Shown here: piece by piece, positions 1 to 9,655 of the stretch
How positions within the stretch are numbered: the stretch's first letter is position 1
Layout of the letters: every line of letters begins with the position of its first letter
DNA from: Ornithinibacillus caprae
Lineage (GTDB): Bacteria; Bacillota; Bacilli; Bacillales; Amphibacillaceae
Length of the DNA: 64,000 bases
Reading direction: 5' to 3'
NCBI RefSeq assembly: GCF_009728145.1
Contig: NZ_WOCA01000019.1
Location: forward strand, 1 to 64,000
Program-made: the position numbers and the translations under genes
The notes under the pieces: model-generated
The model's database searches: none
What the model was told of the DNA's origin: nothing
The model's input: the letters and a program-made list of their open reading frames with translations, nothing else

Positions 1-43
1 ATATAGATTACTATAATAACAAGCGAATTAAGGCAAAATTGAA

Positions 44-78
44 GGGCATGAGCCCGATAAAATATCGAACTCATGCCC
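44..78 (-). terminator. Stem-loop downstream of ktrC
   Basis: Nine-base arms (44-52 and 70-78) enclose a second five-base stem (55-59 with 63-67) and a short AAA loop. On the minus strand it is followed by a moderately T-rich stretch. It lies about 120 bases past the ktrC stop, so it may end that transcript or one coming from outside the window. Nothing else is seen in 1-194. Confidence 0.45.
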
Positions 79-194
79 AACCAGCTGCCTAGTGAAATAT
101 TCTGTCTAACTTTATGGGGTCACTTCACTATTGGATGTGTCTTTTCTATTATTGAATAGTATAGTCCTTGTTACTAAACAACTCCGTATTAGTA

Positions 195-863
195 TTAGTC
201 ATCATCAATTACTAACTGTTTTTCAAATCGTGAAATATCTTTATCTGCTCCGATAACAATTAATATATCGTCTTCTCTTAAAATCTCATCAGCTGCAGGT
301 GATACATTAATATGTTTTCCTTGTTTAATTGCAACAACGTTACAACCATACCTTGCTCGAATATCCAACTCAATTAATGATTTTCCGATAATCTTTCGAC
401 CAGCTTTCACTTCGACAATGCTGTGATCATCTGATAGCTCAAGATAGTCTAATATATTATTAGAAATAATACTATGTGCAATCCGTTTACCCATATCCCT
501 TTCTGGATGGACAACATGGTCTGCTCCAATTTTATTTAATATTTTTTCATGATAATCATTTTGGGCTTTTACAGTTATTCGTTTAATACCTAGGTCATGT
601 AAAATAACCGTAGTTAAAATACTGGCCTGAATATTATCTCCTATTGCGACAATTACATGGTCGATATTTTTTATTCCTAAATCTTTTAAAGTTGCTTCAT
701 CTGTGGAATCTGCAATAACTGCATGTGAGGCAATGTTTTTAAATTCATTTACCTTATCTTCATCACTATCTATTGCTAAGACTTCCATCCCTTCCTTACT
801 TAACTCTCGACAAATACTACCACCAAATCGTCCCAATCCTATTACGGCAAATTCTCGTTTCAT
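195..863 (-). CDS. ktrC: KtrC, cytosolic RCK subunit of the Ktr potassium transporter
   Basis: This 222-residue protein gates potassium uptake by binding nucleotide and, in the second domain, c-di-AMP. The N-terminal RCK_N Rossmann domain (about residues 1-130) opens with GLGRFGGS, followed by an acidic residue at the end of the second strand. The C-terminal RCK_C domain covers about 135-215. Length and sequence match B. subtilis KtrC (YkqB) closely. The membrane partner is not adjacent; a TrkH-type subunit lies at 24252-25616 on the same strand. An ATG with an AGGA-type site just upstream fixes the start. Family assignment is firm; pairing with the distant ktrD is inference. Confidence 0.93.
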   Translation of the reverse strand: MKREFAVIGLGRFGGSICRELSKEGMEVLAIDSDEDKVNEFKNIASHAVIADSTDEATLKDLGIKNIDHVIVAIGDNIQASILTTVILHDLGIKRITVKAQNDYHEKILNKIGADHVVHPERDMGKRIAHSIISNNILDYLELSDDHSIVEVKAGRKIIGKSLIELDIRARYGCNVVAIKQGKHINVSPAADEILREDDILIVIGADKDISRFEKQLVIDDD

Positions 864-980
864 CGCATTTCCTCCAAGATAAATCCTACTATTTAAGTAA
901 ATTACATCACTTTATACCATTTTACTGTAACAAGAAAAGTGAAAAGAAGCAATCTCTTTAACAAAGATTGCTTCCTTATA

Positions 981-2819
981 TTACATAGCATCTAACATTT
1001 GAAATTGGGATTTAACTAGATCATAATACTCACCTTTTTGTTCCATCAATTCCTCGTGATTACCGTTTTCTAAGATCTTACCATGTTCTAAAACAAAGAT
1101 ATTATCAGATTCACGGATCGTTGATAGTCGATGAGCAATAATAATTGCTGTTCTCCCTTTCAGTAGTTTGCGTAATGCATGTTGAATCTTAACTTCTGTT
1201 TCTGTATCAATACTTGCTGTTGCTTCATCCAAAATAATAATGCTTGGATTTGCTAGTAAGGCACGAGCAAATGATAATAATTGTCTTTCACCTGCTGAGA
1301 GGATATTCCCTCTTTCTTCTACCTCCGTTTGATATCCATCTGCTAAACGGTCAATAAAGTCATTTGCACCAACAACTTTAGCTGCTTCAATGACCTCTTC
1401 ATCAGATGCATCTGGACGACCGAAACGAATATTCTCCATAATTGTACCGGAGAAAATGAATGTATCCTGTAAAACAACACTAATATGTTGACGTAAACTA
1501 CTTAATTTTACATCTCTTAAATTATGACCGTCTACTTTAACGGTGCCACTTGTCGGATCATAGAATCGACTAATTAAATTGGCAATTGTCGACTTACCAC
1601 TTCCAGTGTGACCGACTAAGGCAATTGTCTCCCCTGCTTTAATTTCCAATGAAATTTCATGTAAAGCAATACGTTCATGATCATAAGAGAACTGAACCTT
1701 ATCAAATTCGATATGACCTTTCATCTCGTCAAATTCATAAGCATTTTCTGCTTCTTCCACATTTGGTTGTTCATCTAAATATTCAAAAATACGTTCAGAT
1801 GAAGCCATTGCCATGAGTAATTGATTATATACTTGACCTAGTCTAGAAATAGGATCCCAGAACATCCCTAAGAAGAAGGCAAACGATACAAACGTACCTG
1901 CTGTAATACCACCATTACCCTCGCCTAGAATTATTAGATGAGCACCATACGTAATCAGAATAACTGTACCGATTGCATTACTCATTTCAACAAATGGACG
2001 AAACATAGCACTTTTCTTAGAAGCTGTTCTCCAGCTTTGATAACTATCTGTATTTACTCCATTAAAGAACTCTGTGTTTTCTTTTTCTTGAGAGAAAGAT
2101 TGGGTAATACGAATTCCTTGAATACTTTCGTTTAAATGCGAATTCATACGGGATTGCTGAATACGTACATCCTGCCATGAACGTCGAATATTACGTCTCA
2201 GTTTTGTTGAAATATAAAACATTAATGGTAATACTATCATTACAGCTAATGCTAGCTTAGGACTTAGTGCAAATAAAATGACTATAATCCCTAATAATGT
2301 TGCAATATCCATTAACAAATTGATTATCCCATTTGTAAATAATTCTTGAAGTGAATTCGTATCATTCATAATTCGAACTAGGATCGATCCTGCTGAACGA
2401 TTATCAAAAAATCGATGAGACAATCGCTGAACATGAGTAAATAAATGCTGGCGTAAATCATATATTACATTTTGTCCTAGTATGTTAACCCATTTTATTC
2501 GAAATATATTTCCGACATAGTTCAGTAAATATAATAATCCAATACCTAGAACTAAATAAGTGAGTAGAGTTGCATCTTTATTTTCTAGGGCAACATCAAT
2601 TGCAACCTTACCTATAATAATTGGAACAATTAGTCGAACAGCAGTAGATACAATCATTGCGATAATTGCACCTAATAAATAGGTTTTTGCATATGGCTTC
2701 AGATATGTTAATAAACGCCATATTTGTAGCCAGTTAAATGGCTTTTCAATTGCTTGATCGATGGTATAATGAAACCTTTTCAAATGACGATCCTTTTTAT
2801 CCTGAGCTATCTCTGACAT
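981..2819 (-). CDS. ABC exporter half-transporter, catalytic-glutamate subunit
   Basis: A membrane-fused ABC half-transporter of 612 residues: six membrane helices (about 45-340), then an ATPase domain with Walker A GHTGSGKST, signature LSAGERQ and Walker B IIILDEATASID. The catalytic glutamate is present. It is the second gene of a pair, 13 bases after the stop of the 583-residue subunit. The ATG at 2819 is preferred over an upstream in-frame codon at 2849 because AGGGGGGAGA sits just before it and the longer start would lie inside the neighbour. The pair resembles heterodimeric multidrug exporters (BmrCD, LmrCD, YknUV-like). The substrate cannot be told from the sequence. Confidence 0.88.
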   Translation of the reverse strand: MSEIAQDKKDRHLKRFHYTIDQAIEKPFNWLQIWRLLTYLKPYAKTYLLGAIIAMIVSTAVRLIVPIIIGKVAIDVALENKDATLLTYLVLGIGLLYLLNYVGNIFRIKWVNILGQNVIYDLRQHLFTHVQRLSHRFFDNRSAGSILVRIMNDTNSLQELFTNGIINLLMDIATLLGIIVILFALSPKLALAVMIVLPLMFYISTKLRRNIRRSWQDVRIQQSRMNSHLNESIQGIRITQSFSQEKENTEFFNGVNTDSYQSWRTASKKSAMFRPFVEMSNAIGTVILITYGAHLIILGEGNGGITAGTFVSFAFFLGMFWDPISRLGQVYNQLLMAMASSERIFEYLDEQPNVEEAENAYEFDEMKGHIEFDKVQFSYDHERIALHEISLEIKAGETIALVGHTGSGKSTIANLISRFYDPTSGTVKVDGHNLRDVKLSSLRQHISVVLQDTFIFSGTIMENIRFGRPDASDEEVIEAAKVVGANDFIDRLADGYQTEVEERGNILSAGERQLLSFARALLANPSIIILDEATASIDTETEVKIQHALRKLLKGRTAIIIAHRLSTIRESDNIFVLEHGKILENGNHEELMEQKGEYYDLVKSQFQMLDAM

Positions 2820-2832
2820 ATTTCTCCCCCCC

Positions 2833-4584
2833 TTACACCGTTGAAGCATTCATGATCGCATCACGGTCTTGATATTGGATATCATAAATACGTTGATACG
2901 GACCATTATTTTCTACTAATTCATCATGTGTTCCACGCTCAACAATTTTTCCTTCTTCAAGAACCAATATCTCATCTGCATGTTTTAAAGAAGATATACG
3001 ATGAGCAATAATAAAGGACGTTCTTCCACGCATTACTTCTTTCAGAGCCTTCTGAATCTTGAATTCTGTTTCCATATCAACTGCAGAAGTTGCATCATCT
3101 AGTACTAAGATACTAGGATTAATACAGATCGCTCTTGCAATTGCAATACGTTGCTTTTGCCCTCCAGAAAGCCCCATCCCTCGTTCTCCAAGTAATGTAT
3201 CATATCCTTTAGGCATCTCCATAATAAAGTCATGTGCTTGTGCGCGTTTTGCTGCATCAATTATTTGTTCGTCGGTAACATCTGGATTACCATAAGCAAT
3301 GTTTTCACGAATCGTTGTAGAAAAAAGGAACGATTCTTGTAACACAAAACCAATGTGTTTTCTTAACGTTTTAATTTTATAATCAGATACTGGTCGGCCA
3401 TCTAGTAATACTTCCCCTTTTTCAGGCTCGTAGAAGCGTGTAATAAGTTGTGTAATACTAGTTTTACCTGAACCTGTTGAACCAATTAATCCAATTACTT
3501 TACCCTGTGGTGCATCAAAGCTAATATCTTTTAACGCTTCATCATCGTCCTTCACATACGTTAATGTAACATCGTTAAATGTTACATGACCATTAATCGG
3601 TGTATCAATTGCATTTTCCTTTTCAACAATGTCCTCTTTACCTTCTAGAATCTCTAGAAGTCTTTCCCCTGAAGCTTTTGCCTGAGAGAATTGGTTAACT
3701 ACGAAACCAAGGTTCATCAGCGGACCCATGATATACCAAACTAAACTAAAGAAAGCCACTAATGCACCCAGTTGAAGTTGGTCTGATATAACTAAGTAAC
3801 CACCAAATGCAAGCAATGCAACAGCACAGAAGTTACCAATGAACTCCATTAACGGGAAGAACTTCGCCCAAATATTAGATGTTTTAAGATAGTTTTGACG
3901 ATAGTTATCATTACTTCCAGAGAAACGCCCAATTTCAAAATCTTCTCGTGATAATGATTTTACAGTCTGCATCCCACTAATATTTTCTTGTACTCTCGTA
4001 TTTAATCTTCCAAATGATTTACGAATTCCACGAAAGGCTGGATGAACCTTTTTATCAAACCTAAGTACTACGACCACTAAGAATGGCATGGCAGCCATTG
4101 TAACTAGCGCAAGTGGTACAGAATAGTAAAACATGACACTTAAGCTCAATCCGATTAGTAAAATAATGCGAATTAGCTCAGCAAATCCTGCCGATAGAAA
4201 GAAACGAAACCCTTCTACATCAGCTGTTAACCGAGACATAATATCCCCTGTTTTAGCATTATCATAGTACTTAAAAGAAAGTACTTGCAGCTTCTTATAC
4301 AAAGAATTTCTAACATGAAATACGGTTGTTATACCGAACAAGTCTCCTAAATATTGATGAAGATATGTTGAAATACTTTTTATAAACATGAGAACTAGAA
4401 ATCCGATTGCAATGTATGGAATTAAGGAATACCTTTCCTCAGCCACCACTTCATCAATTGTTAATTGAAGAATAATTGGATACACAACAGTAATTGCCGT
4501 TACAAAAAACAAGAAAAATAAAGAATTGAAAAAATATTTTTTGTGTGGCCAATAAAACCTTTTTAATTTTTTAAACGTATCCAA
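2833..4584 (-). CDS. ABC exporter half-transporter, degenerate Walker B subunit
   Basis: A 583-residue half-transporter with six membrane helices followed by an ATPase domain: Walker A GSTGSGKTS, canonical signature LSGGQKQR and Walker B ILVLDDATSAVD. The glutamate after Walker B is aspartate here, while the downstream partner keeps it. That is the known pattern of heterodimeric exporters with one degenerate ATP site. Translation starts at TTG with GGGAGGGA six bases upstream. It is the first gene of the pair. About 170 bases upstream are AT-rich, with a weak ACCGT/ACGGT inverted pair (4616-4639) that could be an operator but is too short to call. Confidence 0.87.
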   Translation of the reverse strand: MDTFKKLKRFYWPHKKYFFNSLFFLFFVTAITVVYPIILQLTIDEVVAEERYSLIPYIAIGFLVLMFIKSISTYLHQYLGDLFGITTVFHVRNSLYKKLQVLSFKYYDNAKTGDIMSRLTADVEGFRFFLSAGFAELIRIILLIGLSLSVMFYYSVPLALVTMAAMPFLVVVVLRFDKKVHPAFRGIRKSFGRLNTRVQENISGMQTVKSLSREDFEIGRFSGSNDNYRQNYLKTSNIWAKFFPLMEFIGNFCAVALLAFGGYLVISDQLQLGALVAFFSLVWYIMGPLMNLGFVVNQFSQAKASGERLLEILEGKEDIVEKENAIDTPINGHVTFNDVTLTYVKDDDEALKDISFDAPQGKVIGLIGSTGSGKTSITQLITRFYEPEKGEVLLDGRPVSDYKIKTLRKHIGFVLQESFLFSTTIRENIAYGNPDVTDEQIIDAAKRAQAHDFIMEMPKGYDTLLGERGMGLSGGQKQRIAIARAICINPSILVLDDATSAVDMETEFKIQKALKEVMRGRTSFIIAHRISSLKHADEILVLEEGKIVERGTHDELVENNGPYQRIYDIQYQDRDAIMNASTV

Positions 4585-4722
4585 AACAGTCCCTCCCCCT
4601 TGAAGTAATTTATTTACCGTAATTACTAATATAACGGTTACCGAAATAAATTGCTATATCTTTGACTTAATTTTTTAAAATTTTTTTAATTACGTTAAAA
4701 AAGAATAAAATTAAACAAAAAA

Positions 4723-4750
4723 AATAACCCTGACACTAGTCAGGATTATT
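4723..4750 (-). terminator. Terminator of ykuV
   Basis: An 11-12 base stem with one mismatch and an ACTA loop is followed on the minus strand by a run of T. It starts eight bases past the ykuV stop. Confidence 0.8.
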
Positions 4751-4757
4751 CGCAAAC

Positions 4758-5210
4758 TTATTTAACTGCCTTCCCCAATACACGGTTAACACGTTTTCGC
4801 AACATTTTCATGCCACCGCCTCCAGCTTGGAAGTGTCTTAACTTTCCTTCAGCATCAAAAACATAATAAGCTGGAACGTATTGATTATCGAAGGCATCTG
4901 TTAACTTATGTGCACTATCTACGAAAATGGGCTGCGAAATATCATGTTCAGCAGCTACTTCTTTTACTTGGTCTAAATCTAAATCTTTTTCAGAACGTGG
5001 CATATGAACTGCGATTACATTTAATTCATCTGCGTATTCATCACGGAACTCGTTTACATTAGGCATTGCTTCTTTACAAAGACCACAACTAACAGACCAG
5101 AAATGAATCAAGGTCGGTTTTCCACCTAATAAGTCATCTTTTGTTATTGGTTTACTATTATACCAAGTTGTCGCGCCTTCAAGCTCTGGCATTTGATCTC
5201 TTAACTTCAT
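4758..5210 (-). CDS. ykuV: YkuV thiol-disulfide oxidoreductase
   Basis: A 150-residue thioredoxin-fold protein of the TlpA/redoxin type. The active site is SCGLCK (Cys42 and Cys45), where B. subtilis YkuV has SCHLCK. The cis-proline region VPAYYVFD follows near residue 115. There is no signal peptide, so it should act in the cytosol. It lies directly downstream of the peroxiredoxin gene ykuU but behind that gene's own hairpin. A role in recycling cytosolic thiols, perhaps with YkuU, is inferred from the conserved pairing. The family call is firm from near full-length similarity to YkuV. Confidence 0.92.
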   Translation of the reverse strand: MKLRDQMPELEGATTWYNSKPITKDDLLGGKPTLIHFWSVSCGLCKEAMPNVNEFRDEYADELNVIAVHMPRSEKDLDLDQVKEVAAEHDISQPIFVDSAHKLTDAFDNQYVPAYYVFDAEGKLRHFQAGGGGMKMLRKRVNRVLGKAVK

Positions 5211-5235
5211 GTATGTTTACCTCCCACTGGACTAT

Positions 5236-5294
5236 TAAAAAGAAGCTGACTTAAACACTGTTATAAACATATTTAAGATAGTGCGTCAGCTTCT
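5236..5294 (-). terminator. Stem-loop after ykuU
   Basis: Perfect 10-base arms (5241-5250 and 5285-5294) enclose a loop that has its own short pairings. On the minus strand it is followed by TTTTT. It lies between ykuU and ykuV, so most ykuV expression either reads through it or starts after it. Confidence 0.75.
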
Positions 5295-5332
5295 GTATCA
5301 TATTCAAGTTTGGTTAAATAATTTCCAATAAC

Positions 5333-5875
5333 TTATAATGTTTCTTGACCTGGTTTCCAGTTTGCAGGGCAAAGTCCACCAGTTTGTAACGCTTGTAATA
5401 CACGTAGTGTTTCATCAACATCACGACCAATATTGTTATGGAATACCGTTTGATATTGAAGTTCACCTTCTGGGTTAATGATGAATAGTCCACGTAATGC
5501 AATACCTTCATCTTCAATTAAGACTCCGTAATCTTTTGAAACAACATGATTCGTATCTGCTGCTAATGGATATGCTAAGTCTCCTAAACCATTTTCATCA
5601 CGAGACGTATTAATCCAAGCTTTATGTGTATGAATTGTATCCGTAGATACTCCGATAACCTCAGCATCTAGATCTTCAAATTCATCATAACGATCAGACA
5701 TTGCTGTGATTTCAGTAGGACATACGAATGTGAAGTCCATTGGATAGAAGAAAAGAACTGTCCATTTGTCTTCCTTCATAATATCTTCTAAACTAACCTT
5801 CCCAAACTCTTTGTTTGGCAATACTGCTTCCATTTCAAAACGTGGTGCTTGTTTACCTACCATTCTTTCTGCCAT
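5333..5875 (-). CDS. ykuU: YkuU typical 2-Cys peroxiredoxin
   Basis: An AhpC/TSA-family peroxiredoxin of 180 residues, the exact length of B. subtilis YkuU, to which it is nearly identical over long stretches. The peroxidatic cysteine lies in DFTFVCPTE (about residue 51) and the resolving cysteine in GGLCPANW near the C-terminus, so it reduces peroxides through an intersubunit disulfide. It is cytosolic. The neighbour ykuV encodes a thiol oxidoreductase that could serve as reductant (inference). About 200 bases separate it from ykuS. I see no clear PerR box there. Confidence 0.95.
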   Translation of the reverse strand: MAERMVGKQAPRFEMEAVLPNKEFGKVSLEDIMKEDKWTVLFFYPMDFTFVCPTEITAMSDRYDEFEDLDAEVIGVSTDTIHTHKAWINTSRDENGLGDLAYPLAADTNHVVSKDYGVLIEDEGIALRGLFIINPEGELQYQTVFHNNIGRDVDETLRVLQALQTGGLCPANWKPGQETL

Positions 5876-6029
5876 ATGTAATCACTCCAAAACTATATTT
5901 TTTACACCATCCAAAATTTTATGTGAATTTATTAACTAAGTCAATCATTTACGTTTGACTTTCAAGTTTTTTCCTTATTTTGTCACAAATCAGTATGGAC
6001 ATGAAGAACGGTTTCTAAACCTCTTGTCA

Positions 6030-6070
6030 AAAAACGAAGGCTTCTTCTTTGTGAAAGAAAAAGCCTTCAT
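6030..6070 (-). terminator. Terminator of the dapH-dapL-ykuS unit
   Basis: A long stem (GAAGGCTT plus TTCTTT paired across a GTG loop) ends in TTTTTT on the minus strand. It starts six bases past the ykuS stop. Confidence 0.85.
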
Positions 6071-6075
6071 ATCGA

Positions 6076-6318
6076 TTAGCTTAGTTTATCATTGACCATT
6101 TGGCAAATTTGCTCTGCATTTTGACCTTCTGCACTAATAACAGGACCAGCAATGCTTGTATCCGCCATTCCCATTACATCTTTATCCTGTCCAGAAATTA
6201 CACAGCAATCACAGTGAGCTGTATCTGCCTCTGAACGTAAATCAATTACTTCATGACCCATCTCCATTAGAGCTTCTTTTACGTCAGTAAGTGTTCCTTC
6301 TACACCAATACGTGCCAT
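6076..6318 (-). CDS. ykuS: YkuS, UPF0180 family small protein
   Basis: An 80-residue protein of the UPF0180 family, matching B. subtilis YkuS. A ribosome site GAGGAG seven bases before the ATG at 6318 supports this start over an upstream in-frame ATG at 6363. It contains an HCDCC cluster near the middle and a conserved GQ-type segment. Function is unknown. It follows dapL by 75 bases and precedes the unit's terminator, so it is probably co-transcribed with the diaminopimelate genes. Nothing in the sequence ties it to that pathway. Confidence 0.85.
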   Translation of the reverse strand: MARIGVEGTLTDVKEALMEMGHEVIDLRSEADTAHCDCCVISGQDKDVMGMADTSIAGPVISAEGQNAEQICQMVNDKLS

Positions 6319-6393
6319 ACTATTCACTCCTCTAACTATGCATATTTTCATAGTTAGTATCACCTGAAGTTGAAAAGATATGCACCAACAATA

Positions 6394-7515
6394 TTACTTA
6401 CTAGCTATCTGTTGAAAGGTCTGAATTACTGCTTTGACACCAACTGATAATGCATCTTCATTAGGTTGTAGCTGATTATGGTGGAGACCAAAAGGAGAAT
6501 CAACTCCCAGCCAAAACATAAACCCTGGAATCTCCTTAAGCATGTACCCAAAGTCTTCCCCTGTCATTGCTTTATTAGCATTTTTGTAGGTAATTCCAGC
6601 AATGTTCATGGCATTCTCAAACGATTGAACATACTGTTCATTATTATAAACTTGATAATAATTAGCACCGTAATCAATTGAAATGGAACAGTCATAGCTA
6701 ATTTCGAAACCGCGAATGATTGATTCTAATCTTTCCTTGATTAGATCCATCGTTTCCGCCCGAAGTGTTCGTATGGTCCCCTCTAAACGAGCAGTCTCCG
6801 CTATTGCATTTTGCACATGACCACTCTCCATTTTCCCAATCGTTAATACAGCACTATCCAATGGATCTATATTTCTTGAAATAATTCCCTGTATTTGTGA
6901 AATAAAGCTACCTGCTGCTACTGTCATATCCTTTGTTAAGTGTGGATAAGCAGCATGTCCGCCTTTTCCAACAAAATCTAAGAACAATTCACTTGTATTC
7001 GCGAATAATAGTCCGGGTTTACTTGAAACAGTACCAACAGGCATTTCTGGTGCAATATGTAATGCAAAAATACAATCAGGCTTCCACTTACTGAATTCCT
7101 CAGATTGCATCATTGGTAACGCCCCACCTGGACCTTCCTCTGCGGGCTGAAAGAGAAATACGGCATCATCTTGAATTGGATGATCAATTAGCTCTTGTAA
7201 TGCACCAAGTGCTATTGTCATATGGAAATCATGACCACATGCATGCATACTTCCTTCATGCTTGGATTGAAATTCGTAATCTGTCGCTTCTGTTATTGGA
7301 AGTCCATCAATATCACATCGATACCCTATAACCTTTGATGGATTGAGTCCTGATACCTTGACTAAAATCCCAGTTCTCCACTCTTGGATTAATACTCGTT
7401 CATTAGACATTGACTTTATTTGTTCTAATAAATATGCTTGTGTTTTGAACTCTTGAAACCCTAATTCAGGAATTTGGTGTAGCTCACGTCTAATTTGTTG
7501 TAAGTTTAGACTCAT
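6394..7515 (-). CDS. dapL: N-acetyldiaminopimelate deacetylase
   Basis: This 373-residue M20-family amidohydrolase removes acetate from N-acetyl-LL-diaminopimelate, the last acetyl-specific step to lysine and peptidoglycan. Metal-binding motifs are visible: HACGHDFH near residue 92 and QPAEEGPGG about 35 residues later. It is the ykuR orthologue. It starts 12 bases after dapH, and the two are clearly one operon in the order dapH-dapL-ykuS. The matching aminotransferase (patA) is at 17152-18315. The start ATG has only a modest site (AGGCG), consistent with translational coupling to dapH. Confidence 0.93.
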   Translation of the reverse strand: MSLNLQQIRRELHQIPELGFQEFKTQAYLLEQIKSMSNERVLIQEWRTGILVKVSGLNPSKVIGYRCDIDGLPITEATDYEFQSKHEGSMHACGHDFHMTIALGALQELIDHPIQDDAVFLFQPAEEGPGGALPMMQSEEFSKWKPDCIFALHIAPEMPVGTVSSKPGLLFANTSELFLDFVGKGGHAAYPHLTKDMTVAAGSFISQIQGIISRNIDPLDSAVLTIGKMESGHVQNAIAETARLEGTIRTLRAETMDLIKERLESIIRGFEISYDCSISIDYGANYYQVYNNEQYVQSFENAMNIAGITYKNANKAMTGEDFGYMLKEIPGFMFWLGVDSPFGLHHNQLQPNEDALSVGVKAVIQTFQQIASK

Positions 7516-7527
7516 CGTATCGCCTAC

Positions 7528-8244
7528 TTAGTTATCTAATTTACGTAGTTCATGCTTAATTTCTGTTTTTGACTTCGTACCCTCATCAATTTCCTTAAGA
7601 ACTTTTGCAGGGGTTCCGGCAACTAGTGTATTAGGGGCAACATCCTTGGTAACAATCGCACCAGCCGCTACAATAGCACCTTTACCAATCGTAACTCCTT
7701 CTAATACAACTACATTGGCACCAATGACTACATCATCTTCAACGACTACTGGTTTTGCTGATGGAGGTTCAATAACTCCAGCTAATACAGTTCCTGCTCC
7801 AATATGACAGTTTTTTCCTACTGTTGCACGTCCACCTAGTACAGCATTCATATCAATCATTGTACCCTCACCAATAACAGCGCCAATATTAATACTTGCA
7901 CCCATCATGATTACTACACCATCACCAATTTCAACTTGGTCACGAATAATAGCACCTGGTTCAATACGTGCATTGATATTTTTAAGATCTAATAAAGGAA
8001 TTGCAGAATTACGACGATCATTTTCTACAACATAATCTGTAATAATTTCCTTATTTTGATCTAAAAAGGTAGAAATAGCTTTCCATTCTCCAAAAAGTAC
8101 GCCGCTTTGTTGTTCCACAAAAGCTTGGATACCTTCATATGATAACGAGTTCAAGTTGTCACCTTTTATGTATACCTTTACAGGTGTACTCTTTTTACTA
8201 TTAGAGATAAAACTTATAATTTCGTTTGCATCCATCATATTCAT
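7528..8244 (-). CDS. dapH: Tetrahydrodipicolinate N-acetyltransferase
   Basis: A 238-residue DapH enzyme that acetylates tetrahydrodipicolinate using acetyl-CoA, committing it to the acetyl branch of lysine/diaminopimelate synthesis. An N-terminal alpha/beta region (1-90) precedes a left-handed beta-helix of hexapeptide repeats (about 95-210), followed by the typical VAGTPAK segment. It is highly similar to B. subtilis YkuQ. The start at 8244 has TAGGAGGA eight bases upstream; an upstream in-frame codon at 8286 lacks support and adds residues absent from the family. First gene of the dapH-dapL-ykuS operon. Confidence 0.94.
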   Translation of the reverse strand: MNMMDANEIISFISNSKKSTPVKVYIKGDNLNSLSYEGIQAFVEQQSGVLFGEWKAISTFLDQNKEIITDYVVENDRRNSAIPLLDLKNINARIEPGAIIRDQVEIGDGVVIMMGASINIGAVIGEGTMIDMNAVLGGRATVGKNCHIGAGTVLAGVIEPPSAKPVVVEDDVVIGANVVVLEGVTIGKGAIVAAGAIVTKDVAPNTLVAGTPAKVLKEIDEGTKSKTEIKHELRKLDN

Positions 8245-8429
8245 TCGAATTCCTCCTAGAAATGTTATTCTTTTTAACTTTAGCAAACACTTATTCTACA
8301 AGCAACAATTAGTATAATTTTTTTATAATTGGCATTTCTAAACGATTGCTGCATTAACCAGGATGAATCTTACTGAATAATTGATGTAGAATACGAAGTA
8401 ACTTATTGTCCGAAAATACTCAGGAAAAG

Positions 8430-8510
8430 GCAAAGTAGACACTGTGAAAGCGACGAAAAGGAGCTTGAACAGATGTCGCCCTTGTGCTGGAAGTGAATCT
8501 ACGGAGCGAG
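8430..8510. repeat. Dispersed repeat, family 2, copy 1
   Basis: In the 450-base gap between dapH and darB, the stretch from about 8458 to 8496 shares 29 consecutive identical bases, plus a flanking AAGGAGCTTGA, with the gap at 50556-50659. The flanks are degraded here and the terminal inverted repeats seen in the other copy are missing. Its higher GC content stands out from the AT-rich surroundings. No gene is visible in the rest of 8287-8656. Confidence 0.65.
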
Positions 8511-8656
8511 GTAAACTCTCAAGCCAATATTTAAAATTTTACACTTAATCTGTTTCTAACAGTATTAAATTTCAGTTCACCACCAGAATTACTTTTTCAC
8601 ATTTAACAGGTGATCTGCTCCGTTGATTATGATAACCAATTATTCAAATGTAATAA

Positions 8657-8690
8657 AAAAACGCCCTCACTTAAAGGACGTTTTGGTATT
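8657..8690 (-). terminator. Terminator of darB
   Basis: A 10-base stem with one G-T pair, AAAACGCCCT against AGGACGTTTT, is followed by T on the minus strand. It lies 12 bases past the darB stop. Confidence 0.8.
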
Positions 8691-8695
8691 GTTAC

Positions 8696-9151
8696 TTAAT
8701 TTCCTAACTGGTATTTCGTAGTATATACATCTTTTCTAATATGTTTTAATATTGCTCGTCGAGTCAAAATCCCATCGAAAAATCCCTCTTCATCCTCGAC
8801 ACAAACAAATGGATAATTAATAACAGCATTTAATCCATCCATAAAACTATCTTTCCTTGAAAGGCGCGGAATATCTGTGTGCATAATCTCCTTTACTTGC
8901 ATCTCTGATAAACGTTCCATTTCAAACCGTTCTAGTCCAAGAATTTGATTTAGAATAATTGTTTTCCCAATTGTTCCTACTAGTTTATACGATGAATCTA
9001 AAACAGGCACAGCCGAGTATCCAGATTTTACCAAAACTAATAATGCGTGTTCTAAAGGATTATTCACTTGGACATGGGCAACTTTCTCAGATGAAATCAT
9101 TAAATCTTCAACAGTAATTGCCGTTAATTCCTTTTCTTCTATCATGCTCAT
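8696..9151 (-). CDS. darB: DarB/CbpB, cyclic di-AMP-binding CBS protein
   Basis: A 151-residue protein built of two CBS domains (about 17-75 and 85-140), full-length similar to B. subtilis YkuL (DarB/CbpB). That protein binds c-di-AMP and, when free of it, stimulates Rel and pyruvate carboxylase. The linker motif VKEIMHTDIPRL is conserved. AGGAG lies nine bases before the first ATG; a second in-frame ATG two codons on is possible. It stands alone between its terminator and the divergent repressor gene. In this window it belongs with ktrC, another c-di-AMP target. Confidence 0.92.
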   Translation of the reverse strand: MSMIEEKELTAITVEDLMISSEKVAHVQVNNPLEHALLVLVKSGYSAVPVLDSSYKLVGTIGKTIILNQILGLERFEMERLSEMQVKEIMHTDIPRLSRKDSFMDGLNAVINYPFVCVEDEEGFFDGILTRRAILKHIRKDVYTTKYQLGN

Positions 9152-9300
9152 AACAAACGCTCCTTTTATTCTATATCGTCAAACCAACTTACCCTTCAAA
9201 AAGGAGTTTTTAAGCTCTACCCATAGTTTACCATAAATTGAGTGAAGAAAAAATTTAAAGTATGTTATCTTTTATTTGAATTTATGTAACACTTCTCTTA

Positions 9301-9320
9301 ATATGAACATATGATCATAT
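9301..9320. promoter_or_regulatory. Palindromic operator of the ArsR-type repressor
   Basis: A 20-base palindrome with 18 of 20 positions symmetric, centred on CATATG. It ends about 20 bases before the repressor's ATG. Its form (ATATGAAC and its mirror image) fits the ArsR/SmtB operator class used by CzrA. The assignment rests on position and symmetry. Confidence 0.75.
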
Positions 9321-9340
9321 TATCATAGGAGTTGACTATT

Positions 9341-9655
9341 ATGACTTATAAACCACTAGATGACGATACCATATTGAATGTTTCACAAACCTTCAAAGCA
9401 TTGTCTGACCCTACAAGAATTAAAATACTGTACCTTCTTTTTCATGAAGAATTATCGGTGAATGAAATCTCCAAAAAATTAAATATGCAGCAATCAACAA
9501 TTTCTCATCAATTGAAATATTTAAAGCAGCTTCGTTTAGTTAAAAATAGAAGAGAAAAGCAAATGTATTATTATTCACCAGATGATTACCATGTCATGAA
9601 TCTACTTGAGCAAACCATTGATCACATCCATCATACGGACCAGGAGGTTAAATAA
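9341..9655 (+). CDS. ArsR/SmtB-family metal-sensing repressor (CzrA-like)
   Basis: A 104-residue winged-helix repressor. It has the DPTRIKIL motif of the family, a recognition helix around [12 protein letters not shown], and a C-terminal [10 protein letters not shown] segment rich in histidine, as expected of the alpha-5 metal site in CzrA/SmtB zinc sensors. An upstream TTG at 9332 touches the ribosome site, so the ATG at 9341, nine bases from TAGGAG, is chosen. The stop overlaps the start of the transporter gene (TAATG). A palindrome at 9301-9320 makes autoregulation likely. Zinc/cobalt/cadmium sensing is inferred from the partner gene. Confidence 0.9.
   Translation: MTYKPLDDDTILNVSQTFKALSDPTRIKILYLLFHEELSVNEISKKLNMQQSTISHQLKYLKQLRLVKNRREKQMYYYSPDDYHVMNLLEQTIDHIHHTDQEVK

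Noticed and set aside
4614-4640. ACCGT/ACGGT inverted pair before the ABC exporter
   Set aside because: Arms of only five bases in AT-rich DNA; too weak to call an operator.
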